NCBI GenBank assembly: GCA_963576785.1
Contig: OY756149.1
Coordinates: forward strand, 1,364,001 to 1,428,000
Origin: Chlorophyllum brunneum
Lineage: Eukaryota; Basidiomycota; Agaricomycetes; Agaricales; Agaricaceae
DNA: 64,000 nucleotides
Direction: 5' to 3'
The notes under the pieces are model-generated. The model made no database searches. It saw nothing but the letters and a program-made list of their open reading frames with translations, and was not told the DNA's origin. Shown piece by piece: positions 11,617 to 23,980 of the stretch. Position 1 is the stretch's first letter; every line of letters begins with the position of its first letter. The position numbers and the translations under genes are program-made.

Positions 11617-11909
11617 TGTTACGACCTTAGTCTAGGACTCAGGTTGCAAGTCTTTGGATAAAGACAAGGAAGTAGAGAAGAGAGTAAGGGATGACACAAT
11701 TGGTAAAGTGTAAGGAATACATCAAGTATTACTATACTTTATATACTAGTGGTATGAGCTAAGAATAAAGGATTAGAGTAAAGGAGTCATAGGAAACGAG
11801 TAGACTGAGTCAGTAAGAGTACAGCCATAAGGGATGAAACAGATACATAGGAATGATAAATGTGACAGGTACATGATAGGAATGTACTGTCTATCTATAG
11901 TTCATAACA
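11617..11909 (-). repeat. Gypsy 5' LTR with promoter
   Basis: 293 bp. On the complement TATATAAA occupies 11745-11738; ACACTTTACCAA starts 27 nt after its last base, at 11711. The LTR is bounded by TGTTA..TAACA. Divergence from the partner LTR is about 3.4 percent by eye. Confidence 0.9.
11738..11745 (-). promoter_or_regulatory. Gypsy LTR TATA box
   Basis: TATATAAA on the complement; the predicted transcription start about 30 nt downstream coincides with the self-primer sequence at 11711. Confidence 0.7.
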
Positions 11910-14233
11910 TCAGTTATCGACCAAAATTTCTTGAATCCTCTTGTTGAAATAGGTTCTCTTTGTAATCCTCGTAGTCTTGTAAAAGGCATTCCATTTTCAT
12001 TTGTTCCTTTGGTCTGCACAGTGTTCTGCCAGTGCCTTGGAGCATTCTTCATTCCACCAGATTTTGGACCTAGTAATGATTTTGACCTTCTTTGCATTGC
12101 AATTCCAGGACCTGTTAAATAAAACTCCCAATTCAGCAATGGCTCTCTCTAGCTCATCCATGTTGTTCATCAGCCAGTCAGTATTGCATATTCCCTCTGT
12201 GATATCCATCAGGAATTTGGTTTCCTCCTCTGAGCCTTTAGAAACTGTCATCCTCTCTATAACAATGTCCATTTGTGGAATAGGAACCCTAATGAAAAGG
12301 GGGGTGTGGTCTGAATTGTATCAATCGCCATCCTGGATATTATGAGTAGGGATATGTGGAAGCATTTCTGATAGAAAGATGAGGTCTATGACCATGTCAG
12401 TGAGGTTGGGGTCTGATGTGTAATGTGTAGGTTTGGTATCAAACGGAATTGATCTTTCCAAATTAAGAGCTTTGGTGACCTTAAGGAGACAGTCCGCACT
12501 CACAGGATATTGATCTGTTAAAGGGTCCCATCTCTCAGATCAGATGTTGATGTCCCCACCCATGAGGAGGAATGGCAGGAGGTCAAATAGGTACTCCTCG
12601 AGGAAATGGAGCACAGTGTTGTGACTGTCATTGTATATATGTTCAATAGCAGCAGTTCTTCTCCTCTGGCAAATAGAAATATGCACAGGAGGTCTTGATG
12701 GTTGATGACATCTCTTCTGATGGAGGGTCGGAGGCACTTGAGTCTTTTGTGAGCAAAAGCAAGGACTCGGGGAGCAGATTGATGGTTTTCATTGACCGTC
12801 CTGCTAAATCCTTTGGGTCGAGGTCTCAGTCTTTGAGGAATACACTAGTGTCCAACTTGAAGGACTTCATTGGCAATAATAGGGTAGGAAAGGAGGGTCC
12901 AATCCAGATGGATTGGGCCTCCTACCAGGGGTAAACCATCATTGGAGACGGGAGAGAGAATGTCACAGAGGTATCTCCACAGGGGGTCTTGTATGAGGAG
13001 GAGGTTGACATCACCTCTGCACATGAGGACTATCTCCATCACTCCATACAATCTTCCAACATTGTGAGAACAGACCTTCAGTTCACTCAATATCGAGCAA
13101 AGGGGCCTTTCTTGTTCGTTGGGTGTGTTATTCATTGAGGGGGGTTAATCTGGCTTTGACCAGCTGGGGATAAGGAGGAGGGGGGAAGGGATACTCCTTT
13201 GTTAGCTCTGAGTTCGAGCACTTTGTTGGCATGCCAGTTGTAGTCAAAACGGCATTTCCAGAACTGGCATTTTTGGTCTGTGGTGAGGTAGTCTTTGCCA
13301 TAGTTGGAGCAAGTCACCCTGTAGGGGCATGGTTCTCCAGCAGGGGATGGCAGTGATGGGTGGGTTTGCTTTGTCATTGTCTTTGCAGCAATAGGCAAAG
13401 GCACAATAGTTGATGGTGGAGTGGGAACCTTTGCAGTGAGCACAAGTGAATAGTCTCACATGGCATTGGATTAATAGGTGGCCCTATCTGCAGCACTTGG
13501 CACAGAATGGGACGCCAGGGTTAGCATTAGCCCTCCTGATGTGGAAAAGGCCTCCGTAGATGTTGAGGAATTTATCCTTGATTTTTGCAATATTGGAGCC
13601 TGCTTTGGAGTCTCAGATCTCAAACCACACTGTGCAAGTGTCGGAGTGTTTGGAGTTGCACCACACTCTTGGTTGCATCACAAATTGGATGGCATCCAAG
13701 TGAACAGAACTTCAAATGCTGGAGACTATATCAGCCTCAGTGAGAATAGAGTGTTGGGGGGTTATGTAGCTAATGTCCATGATCTTCACAAACAACTTGG
13801 ACTTGGGAAGGGATGCTTCACCTGTGGTAATCCCTCCAAACTTCTCTTTGAGCTATGCTTTGACAATATCAAGCTCAGTGGGGGTCAACACCTCCGAGGT
13901 ATGGACCATAAGGCCTAGCTTATCCTGTGAGGCAGCGATGACCCTCATCTTGGACTTCTCCACTATGAGGCAAGCATTGAGAGAGTTGATGATGGATCCA
14001 AAGTTGGTAACATTGGGTCCAGAAAGAAGAGGAATGATGATCTGTTTGCGAGACAGAATATTAAGTATGGAGCAAACTACAGTAGCCTTCTTGACCAGCT
14101 TCTTGTTTGCAGGGGAGGGGGTAAAGAAAGCAGTATCATACATTGCTACTACTTTCTCGTGTGATAGTTCTGGGAATTTACTCGCAAACTCCAATACCTT
14201 GAGAGGATCATGCCCGATGGGAGCAGGAGCAGG
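11910..14233 (-). mobile_element. LINE-B: non-LTR element, ORF1 (zinc-knuckle) plus endonuclease part of ORF2
   Basis: On the complement: ORF1 from 14233 (broken by shifts), with Cys/His knuckles (CAHCKGSHSTINYC, CPYRVTCSNYGKDYLTTDQKC) at about 13450-13250, ending near 13132. ORF2 starts at 13135 with an apurinic-type endonuclease (VCSHNVGRLYGVMEIV..LLLIQDPLW) and continues through 12700-12000 (IPTHNIQDGD, IITRSKIWWNEECSKAL) before the gypsy LTR cuts it at 11909. RT is absent. The upstream end is cut by a copia-A LTR at 14234. Several stops: inactive. Confidence 0.8.
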
Positions 14234-15844
14234 TATTGAGGAAACAACCGTAATGAGTTGTTTGCTGGGGGTAGCAGTAAACACAGTGGGAGAGAACATA
14301 GAGTCTACTCACTGAGATAATAAGCTTCTATCTGATACCTATAGAAAGGTAATTTGGATAGACAGATATTAGTAATGAAACGGTTGGTGTCAGAGGTAGA
14401 TAAGTTGTAGTCGAATAGATTGAGACTAGTGTTGTACTCAAGAAGATAAGCGATAATGAAGAGGTTATTCGATTGAACAACATGCAGAAGTAGGTCTGCT
14501 ACATGGGGTTTATATACATATTGTAACATAGGCAAGTCATACTACATAAAATACTAGTAAAGCATAGATTGTTCCTTATGACTCCCTTTAACTGCAGCGT
14601 AGTACCTGTGGAGTACTGCGGAACATAGTATCTAGTCATTGGTACTATGTAGAATAATCTATCAAGTACTTATGACTCTCATCATATGCAGAGCAACTCA
14701 TAGGAAGTTACTACAGAATGAAGTTACTGGAAAGTAACGGATTAGTCTATTATTATCATAATGACTTCATAGTCTATTTCTAGAATATGTCCGAAACTTC
14801 AACACTCCTTCTTACTCTGTATTGATGTAGAGTTTTTAATTACTCAAAACATCAAGCCAAGGCAAGGTCAGAATAGATTGAATTTGATTTTGTCTAAATT
14901 CTTTGTGAGAATATTGGCAGGGTTTTCTGTGCCTTTCACAGAGAATATTTCAATCTTTTTGTCTTCTACCAAATCATGAATGTAATGGTATTTGACGTTG
15001 ACATGTTTTGATCGTTTTTCTGTTACTGGATTTTTGGCCCAAAATATTGAGCCCTCATTATCACCGAAGAGATAAGGGGCCAATGATTGGATACCAATTT
15101 CTTCCAACAAATTGACAGTCCAAACAAGTTGTTGACTGCAGTCTGACAAAGCCATATACTCAGCTTTAGTGGAAGATAATGCAACAGTTTCCTGTTTCCT
15201 ACTTAACCAAGCAATAGCTCCACTGGCTAATAAATAGAAATATCCAGTTACAGATTTACGACTAATTGGATCACCAGCCCAATCAGAGTTGGAAAAGGCA
15301 TTAAGGCCTTGCATAGAACTTCCATTATAGGTAATTCTATATTTGTGAGTAGCATTAAGATACTTTAGCAAATGTAAGCCTGCATTATAATGCGCTTTAG
15401 TAGGGTTGGTCATATGTTGTGATATTTTGACAGTGGCAAAAGCTATGTTGGGCCAACTGCCTATCATCAGATACATAACTAATCCTACTAACTGTTGATA
15501 CCTCTTTATGAAGTCAGGTGTTGCTTTTCCTGTATTGGATTCGAAGATAAATCCATTTGGTAATGGGATTTCTTCTTTTCCAATTACTTTAAATCGATCA
15601 AGGACTTTTCCTAGATAATCTATATGGTCTAGGATGATTGATCGGTTTATAGGGTTTTGCGAAATTTTCATGCCAAGGAACTCTTTGGTTGGACCAAGGT
15701 CTTGGCATTCCCATTTCTTCATAAAGAGTACTCACTTCTCATGTAGAAGTCTAAAGCCTCTGATTCTGACGAACATTGAGTCATCTACATAGACTAGAGC
15801 TATAATAAGCTCTTTGGTTTCAGGGTCATAGTAATAATAGACTC
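14234..15844 (-). mobile_element. Copia-A copy 0, 3' part: LTR, RNase H and RT C-terminus
   Basis: LTR 14234-14804 (571 bp; the first bases TATTGAGG show TG to TA decay), then on the complement a 284-codon frame 15722-14868 with RT C-terminus and RNase H (FSNSDWAGDPISRKSVTGYF, ALSSTKAEYMAL, FGDNEGSIFWAKNPV). RT is interrupted at 15845 by a LINE and resumes at 18604-18664, where the copy ends. A purine tract precedes the LTR as in the complete copy. Confidence 0.9.
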
Positions 15845-18589
15845 TTTTTTTTTTTTTTTTTTTTAAATCAACAATTTATATAGCGGTGCTCGAACATAGT
15901 CCGCATGTACATACATACAAAGGTAGAACATACAGAATGTTCGGAAAAGGGAAAGTAAATTACAAGTAAACTAACCCCACAAGACTCGTTGACATCTAGC
16001 GCATACACTAGAGAGATGTTTGGTACCTATGATGTTTAGCAAAAAGAGAGAAGAAAAGGAATTCGGAAAGAGAGAGAGTGAGAGAGAGAAATTGATAGAG
16101 GAGAAACTACCGACTCGCAATCACAAGGGGAAACATCAAATGGTACATAGCGTGTGGGTGGGTATTTACCCAGGCACCACGAGAGAGATGGAAGTTGAAT
16201 GAAAACTATATAAAATAGTAGATGAGCGAGGAAAGGGGAGATAGAGAAATGAATAGGAAATCCATAACCAGGAGAGCAAAAGAAAAAAAAGGAATAAAAG
16301 AAAAGGATTCTACACAGGTGCAGACCCAAACCTCCTTTGGACTTGATGACGATGTAATGGTGGGATTGAATCAGCATGGATATGAGGGCAGTCAGGTTCC
16401 GGGGGGAAGCTGAACGCGGAGGGGTTGCATCGCAAGAAATTAATGAAAGTCTTGATCATGTCGATGCCAAAGTGATGATCGAATTTGTTGCATTGATGTA
16501 GGATGTGTGACCGCATTTGCACCATTTGACTGTTGCAGTGGTGGCACAAAAGGTCCTCATTAGGAAAGAATCTTAGTCGATACTCTCCAATCGGGGCGTG
16601 GCATAGTATGGCACGACAAGCTCTTGTGAAGAGCTGGGGCTGGTATCCGCATTCTCGTATCCATGGTCCAGACTTGATGTGCGATGGTAAGGTGGAGGCC
16701 CCGTTCGCTCACACCGGGAGGTGGAGGAAGGAGCTACCGCTGTAAGTTTTGAACCTGAACATAGCCTGCCATGTGTGAATGGCACGTTCGGCGGACTTTT
16801 TGCATAGATAGTCGATCAAGTTTGGAACTTGGTGGTTTCGACCCCGGTTAGGCCAGGCAACCATTTGGATCCAGTCGTGAGTGGCTTTTTGTATCCTGTA
16901 CTTGCATTTTGACGGCATGTGATAGAAAGAAAGGCGGTGACAGTCTGACTTTTGGAACTAAGCCAGGAGCGCCTTCGATGTGATGATGGACTGTTGTTGG
17001 CAGGAGTGCAGCGAACAGTCAAGTAGGAGCCGGGAAGCTGCGATGGAGTCAGTGAACACGTGAATATGCTTAACCTGGTCGTATTCAGCAGTAGTGAGTA
17101 CTTTGGTGATACCTAAGTACTGCGCTACCAGTTCTGTGTCCATCGACGTGGTTCCTCTGAGCCTCTTCATGATAGAGCTCCCGCTGTCAAGATGTTGAAT
17201 GGTAGCTGCCGCCGTAAACTGGCTGGCAAGTGGATTGGGATTGGGGTGGACCAAGCCGTCCGTACCAATCATGATGGATTTTGCGTCTGTCATTGCATTC
17301 ATTGTTACATCATCCCAAAGCATCTTTGAGAGGTGAGGATTGTCCCGGTTGAATCCTATAAAAGATACATTAGTAGAAAAACAGTCAAGTAACCTACGTC
17401 CGGGCCAGAGGGATTTAGAAACGGAATTGAAATGTTCTATATACCAAGTCTTGGGGGTGGCTTGACTAAGGGGCCCCTTGCAGACTAATGCCCTTACCCC
17501 CCGAAGGCGGTGTCATGGTATCAACTTAAGCAGATACACTCGGCTTCTCTCCGAAACCCACTGACAGAGGATTTAGACCTCTCCGGCTAGGCCGCACATT
17601 CTCTGCACAGTCTGCCATGGCCCACCAGTGGTTCCAGGGTCCCACCCCCGGCTGGCTTCCCGTACCCCAGCACCCACTTCACTATGCCCATAGGGTGTGG
17701 ATCCGTGTGTTAATGGTGTCTGGGGTCTTTGTCTTGTAGGGGCTGCTACCAGGGAGGTGATTGCACCTTGCTTACAAAGCAAATCCACGGAATGCCTTGC
17801 GGCACCCACGTGGAATAGTGCCCTGGAGTTTGAGTGATCCCTACTAACATCCAACACTGCTAGGGAAAGATATACACATCCTAACTGCAGTTGGAGGGGG
17901 GTAGCCTGTCCTTGCGGTCGGCTTGTTTTTTGCCCTAACCCCCTCTTCTCGACTCCTATCCTTTCAGACCCTCTCGGGCTCAGCTGGGTGGTTTTTCTCA
18001 GCACGCCCCCAACTGGGGAACGGGGCGGAATGAAGCCTCTCCTGTAGTTCCCATGTTGGAGTAGACGCCTAGTTAGACTAGACTTGTACTGCAGCTCAGT
18101 CAAATAGACTGACGCAAGTCCCACCATTGGGGAACTATGACACCATTTTGGGAGCACGCTGGGTCCCTCCACTGCTAGAGGAACCCTCAAGGTGAACGGG
18201 CAGAAGGTGACTGGCATGCCCAGTCTTTGAGCCCCTTTGCCAAGGGGGTACCCCCACCGTCCTGTATGACCCGGTATCAACTCTCATCTAGAGAAAGCAA
18301 CAGGCATACCCCGTCATTAAGGCCCTTCGCCAAGGGGCCACTCCCCCCACTCGAACTAAATTTCGTCCACTGTATGACGGATTCCAACCTCTGTTCGCGC
18401 ATCCAAGATCAAGCGAGTACGCAGCAGCCAGCATATCCAGCCTTTAACCTCCTTTGCCAAGGGAGTACTATGCATCACCCTGTGTATAAGACAGTGCCAG
18501 GACCTAACGTCCAGCAAGAACAGGCTAGAAGCCCCCTGCCAGAGAACCATCCCAATTAGGAAGGTAGTGGTAAGAGGTCAAGAAGGGAT
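15845..18589 (-). mobile_element. LINE-A1: internally deleted non-LTR element with both native ends
   Basis: A poly(A) tail (poly-T from 15845) and a perfect 14-bp target-site duplication GTAATAATAGACTC (15831-15844 and 18590-18603) in a copia RT gene show target-primed insertion. The complement 17323-16958 encodes RNase H (IIGTDGLVHPNPN.., DTELVAQYLGI, HIHVFTDSIAASRLL) and 16549-16310 a Cys/His C-terminal motif. At about 17470 coding sequence is joined to a GC-rich 1.1-kb non-coding 5' region, so ORF1, endonuclease and RT are missing. The 5' terminal 33 bases match the 5' end of LINE-D (58204). Confidence 0.9.
17474..18589 (-). other. LINE-A1 5' region with three degenerate repeats
   Basis: GC-richer than its surroundings. 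Three diverged units begin near 18211, 18301 and 18429, each with GCATRCC, then CCTTTGCCAAGG (or CTTCGCCAAGG), then CTGTATGAC or a near match. They look like the promoter monomers of some LINE 5' UTRs. A 235-codon open frame on the complement (18280-17573) runs through it but has no recognisable domain. Confidence 0.6.
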
Positions 18590-18603
18590 GTAATAATAGA
18601 CTC

Positions 18604-18664
18604 CAGCATCTAGTTTGGATCGGACAAATCCTATGTCGGTCATTGACTTAGTCAATTCCTTCCA
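18604..18664 (-). mobile_element. Copia-A copy 0, RT remnant beyond the LINE
   Basis: 61 bp continuing the copia-A RT after the target-site duplication; matches 33395-33455 of the complete element and ends abruptly at the copia-D boundary. Confidence 0.85.
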
Positions 18665-21568
18665 GCTACCAAGGTAAAAGCCTTGGATCTTTATAAGAAA
18701 TACATGGGAAATACTTCCCTCCCTCAACTGGTCTCTCCTCCAATGGCCACTTCCATTATGGAGGTTGACAAACTCTTTGGTGCCACTCTGGCAGCCAGAC
18801 TAGTCATGAGCATCCCTACTCCAACTGCTGTCAAGATCAACGAGGATATAGAGTTGATGGGATTTGAGGACAAAGATGCAGTGTTGATGGGATTTGAGGA
18901 CAAGAATACAGTGTTGATGGGATCTGAGAACAAGGACTACTCAGATAAAGCAATGGCAGGTAAGCCAGATCTTGCTAGCTCTTCACACAAATCTGAAGAT
19001 TACTGCAGAAGTATCATATATGTCACTAATGTCCAAGGAGACTCTCAACTGGGTGCATGGAGTACAACCTTAGCTGATGTAGAATCTTGGATAAATAGCC
19101 AGACTACTTATGTACACAAATATGTGTGATTATGTAATACTTTAGAAATAACATTTTCTCCTCTTTTCTCAAGAGTAAAGAATATGTGTGAAATAACACA
19201 TAGCTGCAGTAGCACATATGGATGTGCAATGAATAGGCAACCTCATAAAATGAGTAATGAATGGCTTTTGGACTCTGGTGCCTCCCTCAATGTTACTCCA
19301 AACAAGAGGGATTTTGTTGATATTGTTGAAGGTTTTTTTGGATCAGCATTGATTGCAGATAGATCCACACTTGCTATCAGATCTTATGGCACTGTCTATT
19401 TAGAGACAGAAGTAAAACTTGAGTCCAGCAAAGTTTAGTAGCAGACTCTGTGCCTTTGCCCAGTATATCACATACCAAAGTTAGATATGAGACTTCTCTC
19501 AACTGGATCCATCACGGATAAAACCAGTCTGATTGCAGAAATGTCCAATGGAAAGACCATCATTTGTGATATTTGTGATAAACCATTCCTGAGCAGACAA
19601 TGTCACCAGGGTACTTCTTTGAACCAAATTCACTTTATAGACATGCACATCTTATACAATGGAGATCTTTGATTCTCCTTGGCTTCAATCAATAAGAATA
19701 CCACATTCTATGATATCTGGCATCAAAGATTTGCACACCTATCTGATCAGACTCTGGGTTATGTGCCAAAACACATGGAATCCATTCTAGTGATTCTACT
19801 GAGGGAACAGAAGATTTGCCCTGGTTTTGTGTGTGGAAAGCTGCCAAACAAGGCATACCATGAGAACACATCTTGTGCATCTGAGATCCTTGAATTGATC
19901 CATTCGGATCTTCAGAAGCTCCCCATTGTTTCTTATCACAAGTTCAAATGGGTTATGACATTCCTTAATGACTATTCTTCTTCTGTACACATTTCTTTCT
20001 TGTGCAATAAATCAGATACTGTACATGCCTTCAAGGCATATTCTGAACTGGTCATGAACCAGACAGGCAAATGCATTAAGCAAGTGTGCTCTGATAATGG
20101 AGGAGAATATGTGTCTCAGGAACTCAAGAACTATTTTGCTAAGAAAGAAATCCTTTATGAAACAAGTATGCCACACATTTACCAACAGAATAGGCATGCC
20201 AAATGTCTTAATCAAACACTGCTAGAAAAGGTGCAGTTTATACAACTTGAAGCATGCCTTCCAGCTAGCTACTGGGAGTTTGCATTCAATATGGCTGCTC
20301 ATATCTATAACAGGATACCTATGAAATACCTGAAATAGGTCACCCCCTATAAGATATAGTTTGGAAGGAAACCTGATGTTTCTCATCTCCAAGTGTTTGG
20401 TTGTAGGGCCTACATATACCTTCCTGATGAGGTGTGGCAAGACAAACTTGCACCCAAATTGGAATTGATGATCTTCATCAGTTATACAGGTGATAGTAGC
20501 AACTTCAAGTTTATGCACCATCAGTGGAACAATTCTATCTTTATCTCCCCCCATGCTGTCTTTGATAAACTCTATTTTCCCAGCTGTCTATCACAGACCA
20601 AATGACAAGGCTGATTGCCACCTAATAATAACAATTCAAATAATTGAGATGGATTAAATCCTCTCCCTTCCAAAGATGGATTTGTTCCAGAACCATCTGG
20701 TCCAAGTGTGCCATGTACAGGACCACTGCCACCACCTCCTCATCCATGATCTTCTACTCCTAGTCCCAGAGAGTGGACTCTGTCACCTCTACCTTTTTCT
20801 TCTTCTAGAGGATCTTCTCTAGGATTATCCTATAAGGATCCTACTCTACCTCCCTCTTCACCTATACCATCTTGGCCCCTAGGAGAAGTTAAGGTTGAGG
20901 ATGATATTGAGGAGACTGCACTTGTGCCTAATCCATATGCTAATGACTAGGCTCCTATGCCCATTCCAGAAGAAATCTTCATTTCTCATCCTGATATTGA
21001 GGTACTGAGAAAACTTCATGATCAAACCACCCTTCAGGTTCTGTGGAGAGAAGGAAACATCTATGGTAACTGCCAACACCCAAAGGATATCCTTAGGAAC
21101 TATGAAAGGTACAAACCTTTTAGTCAGCCTAGACAAGGACAAGGGAATTCTAGCCAACCTAATGCCCCACCAGGGCTTAGTGATCATATTCCAGAAGAGA
21201 ACAAGTATGCGCCTGAATGGCCACAACCTTCTCTGCCAGCACTTGAGCAGAACATTGACATTGATTTGCCTATGCTTGAGCCAAGTGAGGAAGAGCTTCG
21301 CCGATTAATTTGCAAAGGTGGTATGGAATTGATCCATTACTGCCTCTCTAAGGCCAGTGCAACCTCTCCATTGCCATAGCTGGTCTAATTTAGGGAACTT
21401 GCCAAGTTGCCTACTTCTGAGTATAACCAATGGCTTAAAACATGCCTTGAGGAGCTTGATGTACTTAGGAAACACAATGTGTATGAGTTAGTTAACTGCC
21501 CTACCAAGAGTGTTAATGTTGTCAAAAACAGATAGGTCTTCAACACTAAGTTGGACAGTCATTGCTGT
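18665..21568 (+). mobile_element. Copia-D fragment: gag, protease, integrase, start of RT
   Basis: Plus strand: a gag segment (18683-19129) with three 13-residue LMGFEDKDAV-like repeats; protease WLLDSGASLNVTP at 19260-19310; pre-integrase IWHQRFAHLSDQTL; integrase with HSDLQKLP, CSDNGGEYVS, and QNRHAKCLNQTL, where the third catalytic residue Glu (AEC/AER in relatives) is Lys; then a proline-rich linker (20640-20950) and RT N-terminus (ELDVLRKHNVYELVNC..VKNR) with stops. It is cut near 21568 by a gypsy LTR. No LTR of its own is seen. Confidence 0.85.
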
Positions 21569-21807
21569 AGAGAAAAGAGAAAGAGATAATATGATTGGTA
21601 AAGTATAAGAAATACATCAAGTATTATATACTAGTGGTGAGAGCTAAGAATAATAGATCAGAGTAACAGAGTCATAGGGGACAAGTAGAATGAGTCAGTA
21701 AGAGTATAGCCATAAGGGATGAAACAAGAGGATAAAATGGATACATAGGAATGATGAGCATGAGAGGCACATGATAAGAATGTACTGTCTATCTATACTC
21801 TATAACA
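21569..21807 (-). mobile_element. Truncated, diverged gypsy LTR
   Basis: Aligns with about 240 bp of the 293-bp gypsy LTR including the ATTGGTAAAGT self-primer region and the terminal ATAACA at 21807. The first 50 bp are missing. It joins copia-D to copia-A copy 1. Confidence 0.8.
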
Positions 21808-23980
21808 TATCTATAATAAAACACCAGTATCATGGCTCATGTGGAAAACACCTTATAAAGTGTTGAATCAAAAGATTCCAGACATCTCCAAAGAGAGAGT
21901 CTTTGGCTATGGTGCTTATGTCTTTTTTCCAAAAGAGATAAGAGACAATAAACTGACAGCAAAGTCAAAACTCATGATTTTCCTTGGTTGGACATTAGAT
22001 AGGAAAAACTATCATTTCATGAGGTACCTAAATGGAAATGTGATCTATACATCTCCAACAGCCATATTTAGTGAAGAACATTTCCCTAAATATATTGGGA
22101 AAAAGCAAGAAGAATGGATAAACCAACCATTATCTTCTACTTCTCAAAGCACACCTTTGGAAGTAATCATCTTCCATGCACCAGATCTATCTACTGGTTT
22201 ACCTTTAGATAGACTACCAAGTTCCATTTCCCAAACTTCTCCTGAAAGTTCTCCAGAAGATAGGACTTATAGATCTGTTCATGAATGAATTCCAACTCCT
22301 TTCCCTGAACCTAAAAAGAATAAAGGAAAGGGAAAAGCACCAAATATTGATATAGATGTTCAAGAGGAGTGGGATAGTATTGTGCAAAACATTCTCTTTC
22401 TACCAAGAGAAGCACAAATACCCAAAGATGATGATAGTGATGGGTTATCATATGCTGATCCACCCAATTACTCTAAAGGTCAGAACCATCCACCTTCTCA
22501 AAGAGATGATCTGAATGTACAACCATTCATACCCTATACCCCTGTCAAAGATGATTGGGATACTGGTCCTTCTGTACCACAAGGTCACTTGGATCAAGTA
22601 CTAGTTCCTGAAATACCTCAGAGACTACAAAGAACCAGAAAAGTACCTGAATGTCCAGGAAACTTCTATGGTTCTACAAAGCATCCGACCAAAATCCTTC
22701 AGGACTATGAGATGTTCCAACCTCCAAAGTCAAAATTAACAAGTTCTACAAGTAGACTTGTTAGACAAATTCATTCAGAGGCTTCCAAACCTGGAATAAT
22801 CAATAGACATTCTCAGCATAAAGCTTCTACAATAGAAGACTTATGCAGAGAAGGAGGAGTAGGAATGATTGATTATTTATGTACTCAAAAAGTTGGATCA
22901 CCATTAGTTCCTATTTCTTTCAAGGATCTAGATCAACTACCATCAGAAGAAAAATCTAAATGGTGGAAAGCGTGCTTAGAAGAGTTAAATTCACTCAAAG
23001 AAAGACATGTTTATGACTTAGCTAAACTTCTGCCTGGAAGAAAAGCTGTCAAAAATAGATAGGTCTTCACACCCAAATCAGATGGTCAATACCATACTTG
23101 ACTAGTAGTAAAAGGATTCTCTCAGATAGAGGAAATCAATTACGATGAACTATTTTCACCAGTAGTCCGTTATGAGACAGCACAACTCATATTTGCAGTC
23201 GCTGCCCTCAACGATTGGGAGATACTCAGTTTAGATGTTAAAACTGCTTATCTCTATGGAAAACTGGATGAAGAACTCTATATGGAACTTCCAGAAGGTT
23301 TCAATACAGGTCGTGGTAATCTGGTTTGGAAATTAAACCGAGCCATTTATGGATTAAAGCAATCTGGACGACAATGGTGGAAGGAATTGACTAAGTCAAT
23401 GACCGACCTAGGATTTGTCCGATCCAAACTAGATGCTGGAGTCTATTATTACTACGACCCTAAAACCAAAGAGCTTATTATAGCTCTGGTCTATGTAGAT
23501 GACTCAATGTTCGTCGGAATTAGAGGCTCTAGACTCCTATATGAGAAGCGAGCACTCTTTATGAAGAAATGGGAATGCTGAGATCTTGGTCCAACCAAAG
23601 AATTTCTTGGCATGAAAATTTTGTGAAATCCTATAAACTGATTAATCTCTCTAGACCAAATGGATTATCTAGACAAAGTTCTTAATTGATTTAAAGTAAT
23701 TGGAAAAGAAGAAATTCCATTACCAAATGGATTTATCTTTGAATCCAATACAGGACAAGCAACACCTGACTTCATAAAAAGGTATCAACAGTTAGTAGGA
23801 TCAGTAATATATCTGATGATAGGCAGTCAGCCTGACATAGCCTTTGCCACTATCAAGTTATCATAACATATGACCAATCCTACTAAAGTGCATTATAATG
23901 CAGGCTTACATTTGTTGATGTATCTTAATGCTACTCACAAATATAGAATTACCTATAATGGAAGTTCTATCCAAGGCCTT
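21808..23980 (+). mobile_element. Copia-A copy 1, integrase C-terminus to RT/RNase H
   Basis: Starts in the integrase C-terminal region (MWKTPYKVLNQKIPDISKERVFG) and runs through the linker and RT, with LYMELPEGFNTGRGNLVWKLNRAIYGLKQSG and VYVDDSMF, into the RNase H connection, where a LINE enters at 23981. Compared with the complete copy at 31787-39175, CGA and TGG codons have become TGA and TAG in several places (for example about 23060, 23099, 23580). Confidence 0.9.

Larger units (their letters stand above)
6097..11909 (-). mobile_element. Ty3/gypsy chromovirus, Tf1/sushi type, with both LTRs, degenerate
   Basis: Two 293-bp LTRs (6097-6389 and 11617-11909, TGTTA..TAACA) differ at about ten sites, all transitions. 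Between them on the complement lie gag (CCHC knuckles), protease, RT, RNase H, integrase and a C-terminal chromodomain. Gag and pol lie in different frames (a -1 shift near 10290), and pol is one frame broken by stops, at least two of them plausibly CGA to TGA. RT has YMDN in place of YMDD. No 5-bp target-site duplication is seen: the left flank is a copia LTR, the right flank a LINE, so the ends were probably shuffled by recombination or deletion. Confidence 0.9.

Noticed and set aside
17573..18280. 235-codon open frame on the complement in the LINE-A1 5' region
   Set aside because: No recognisable domain, lies in a GC-rich repeat-bearing leader, and the corresponding region is absent from other LINE copies; long frames are expected by chance in GC-rich DNA.
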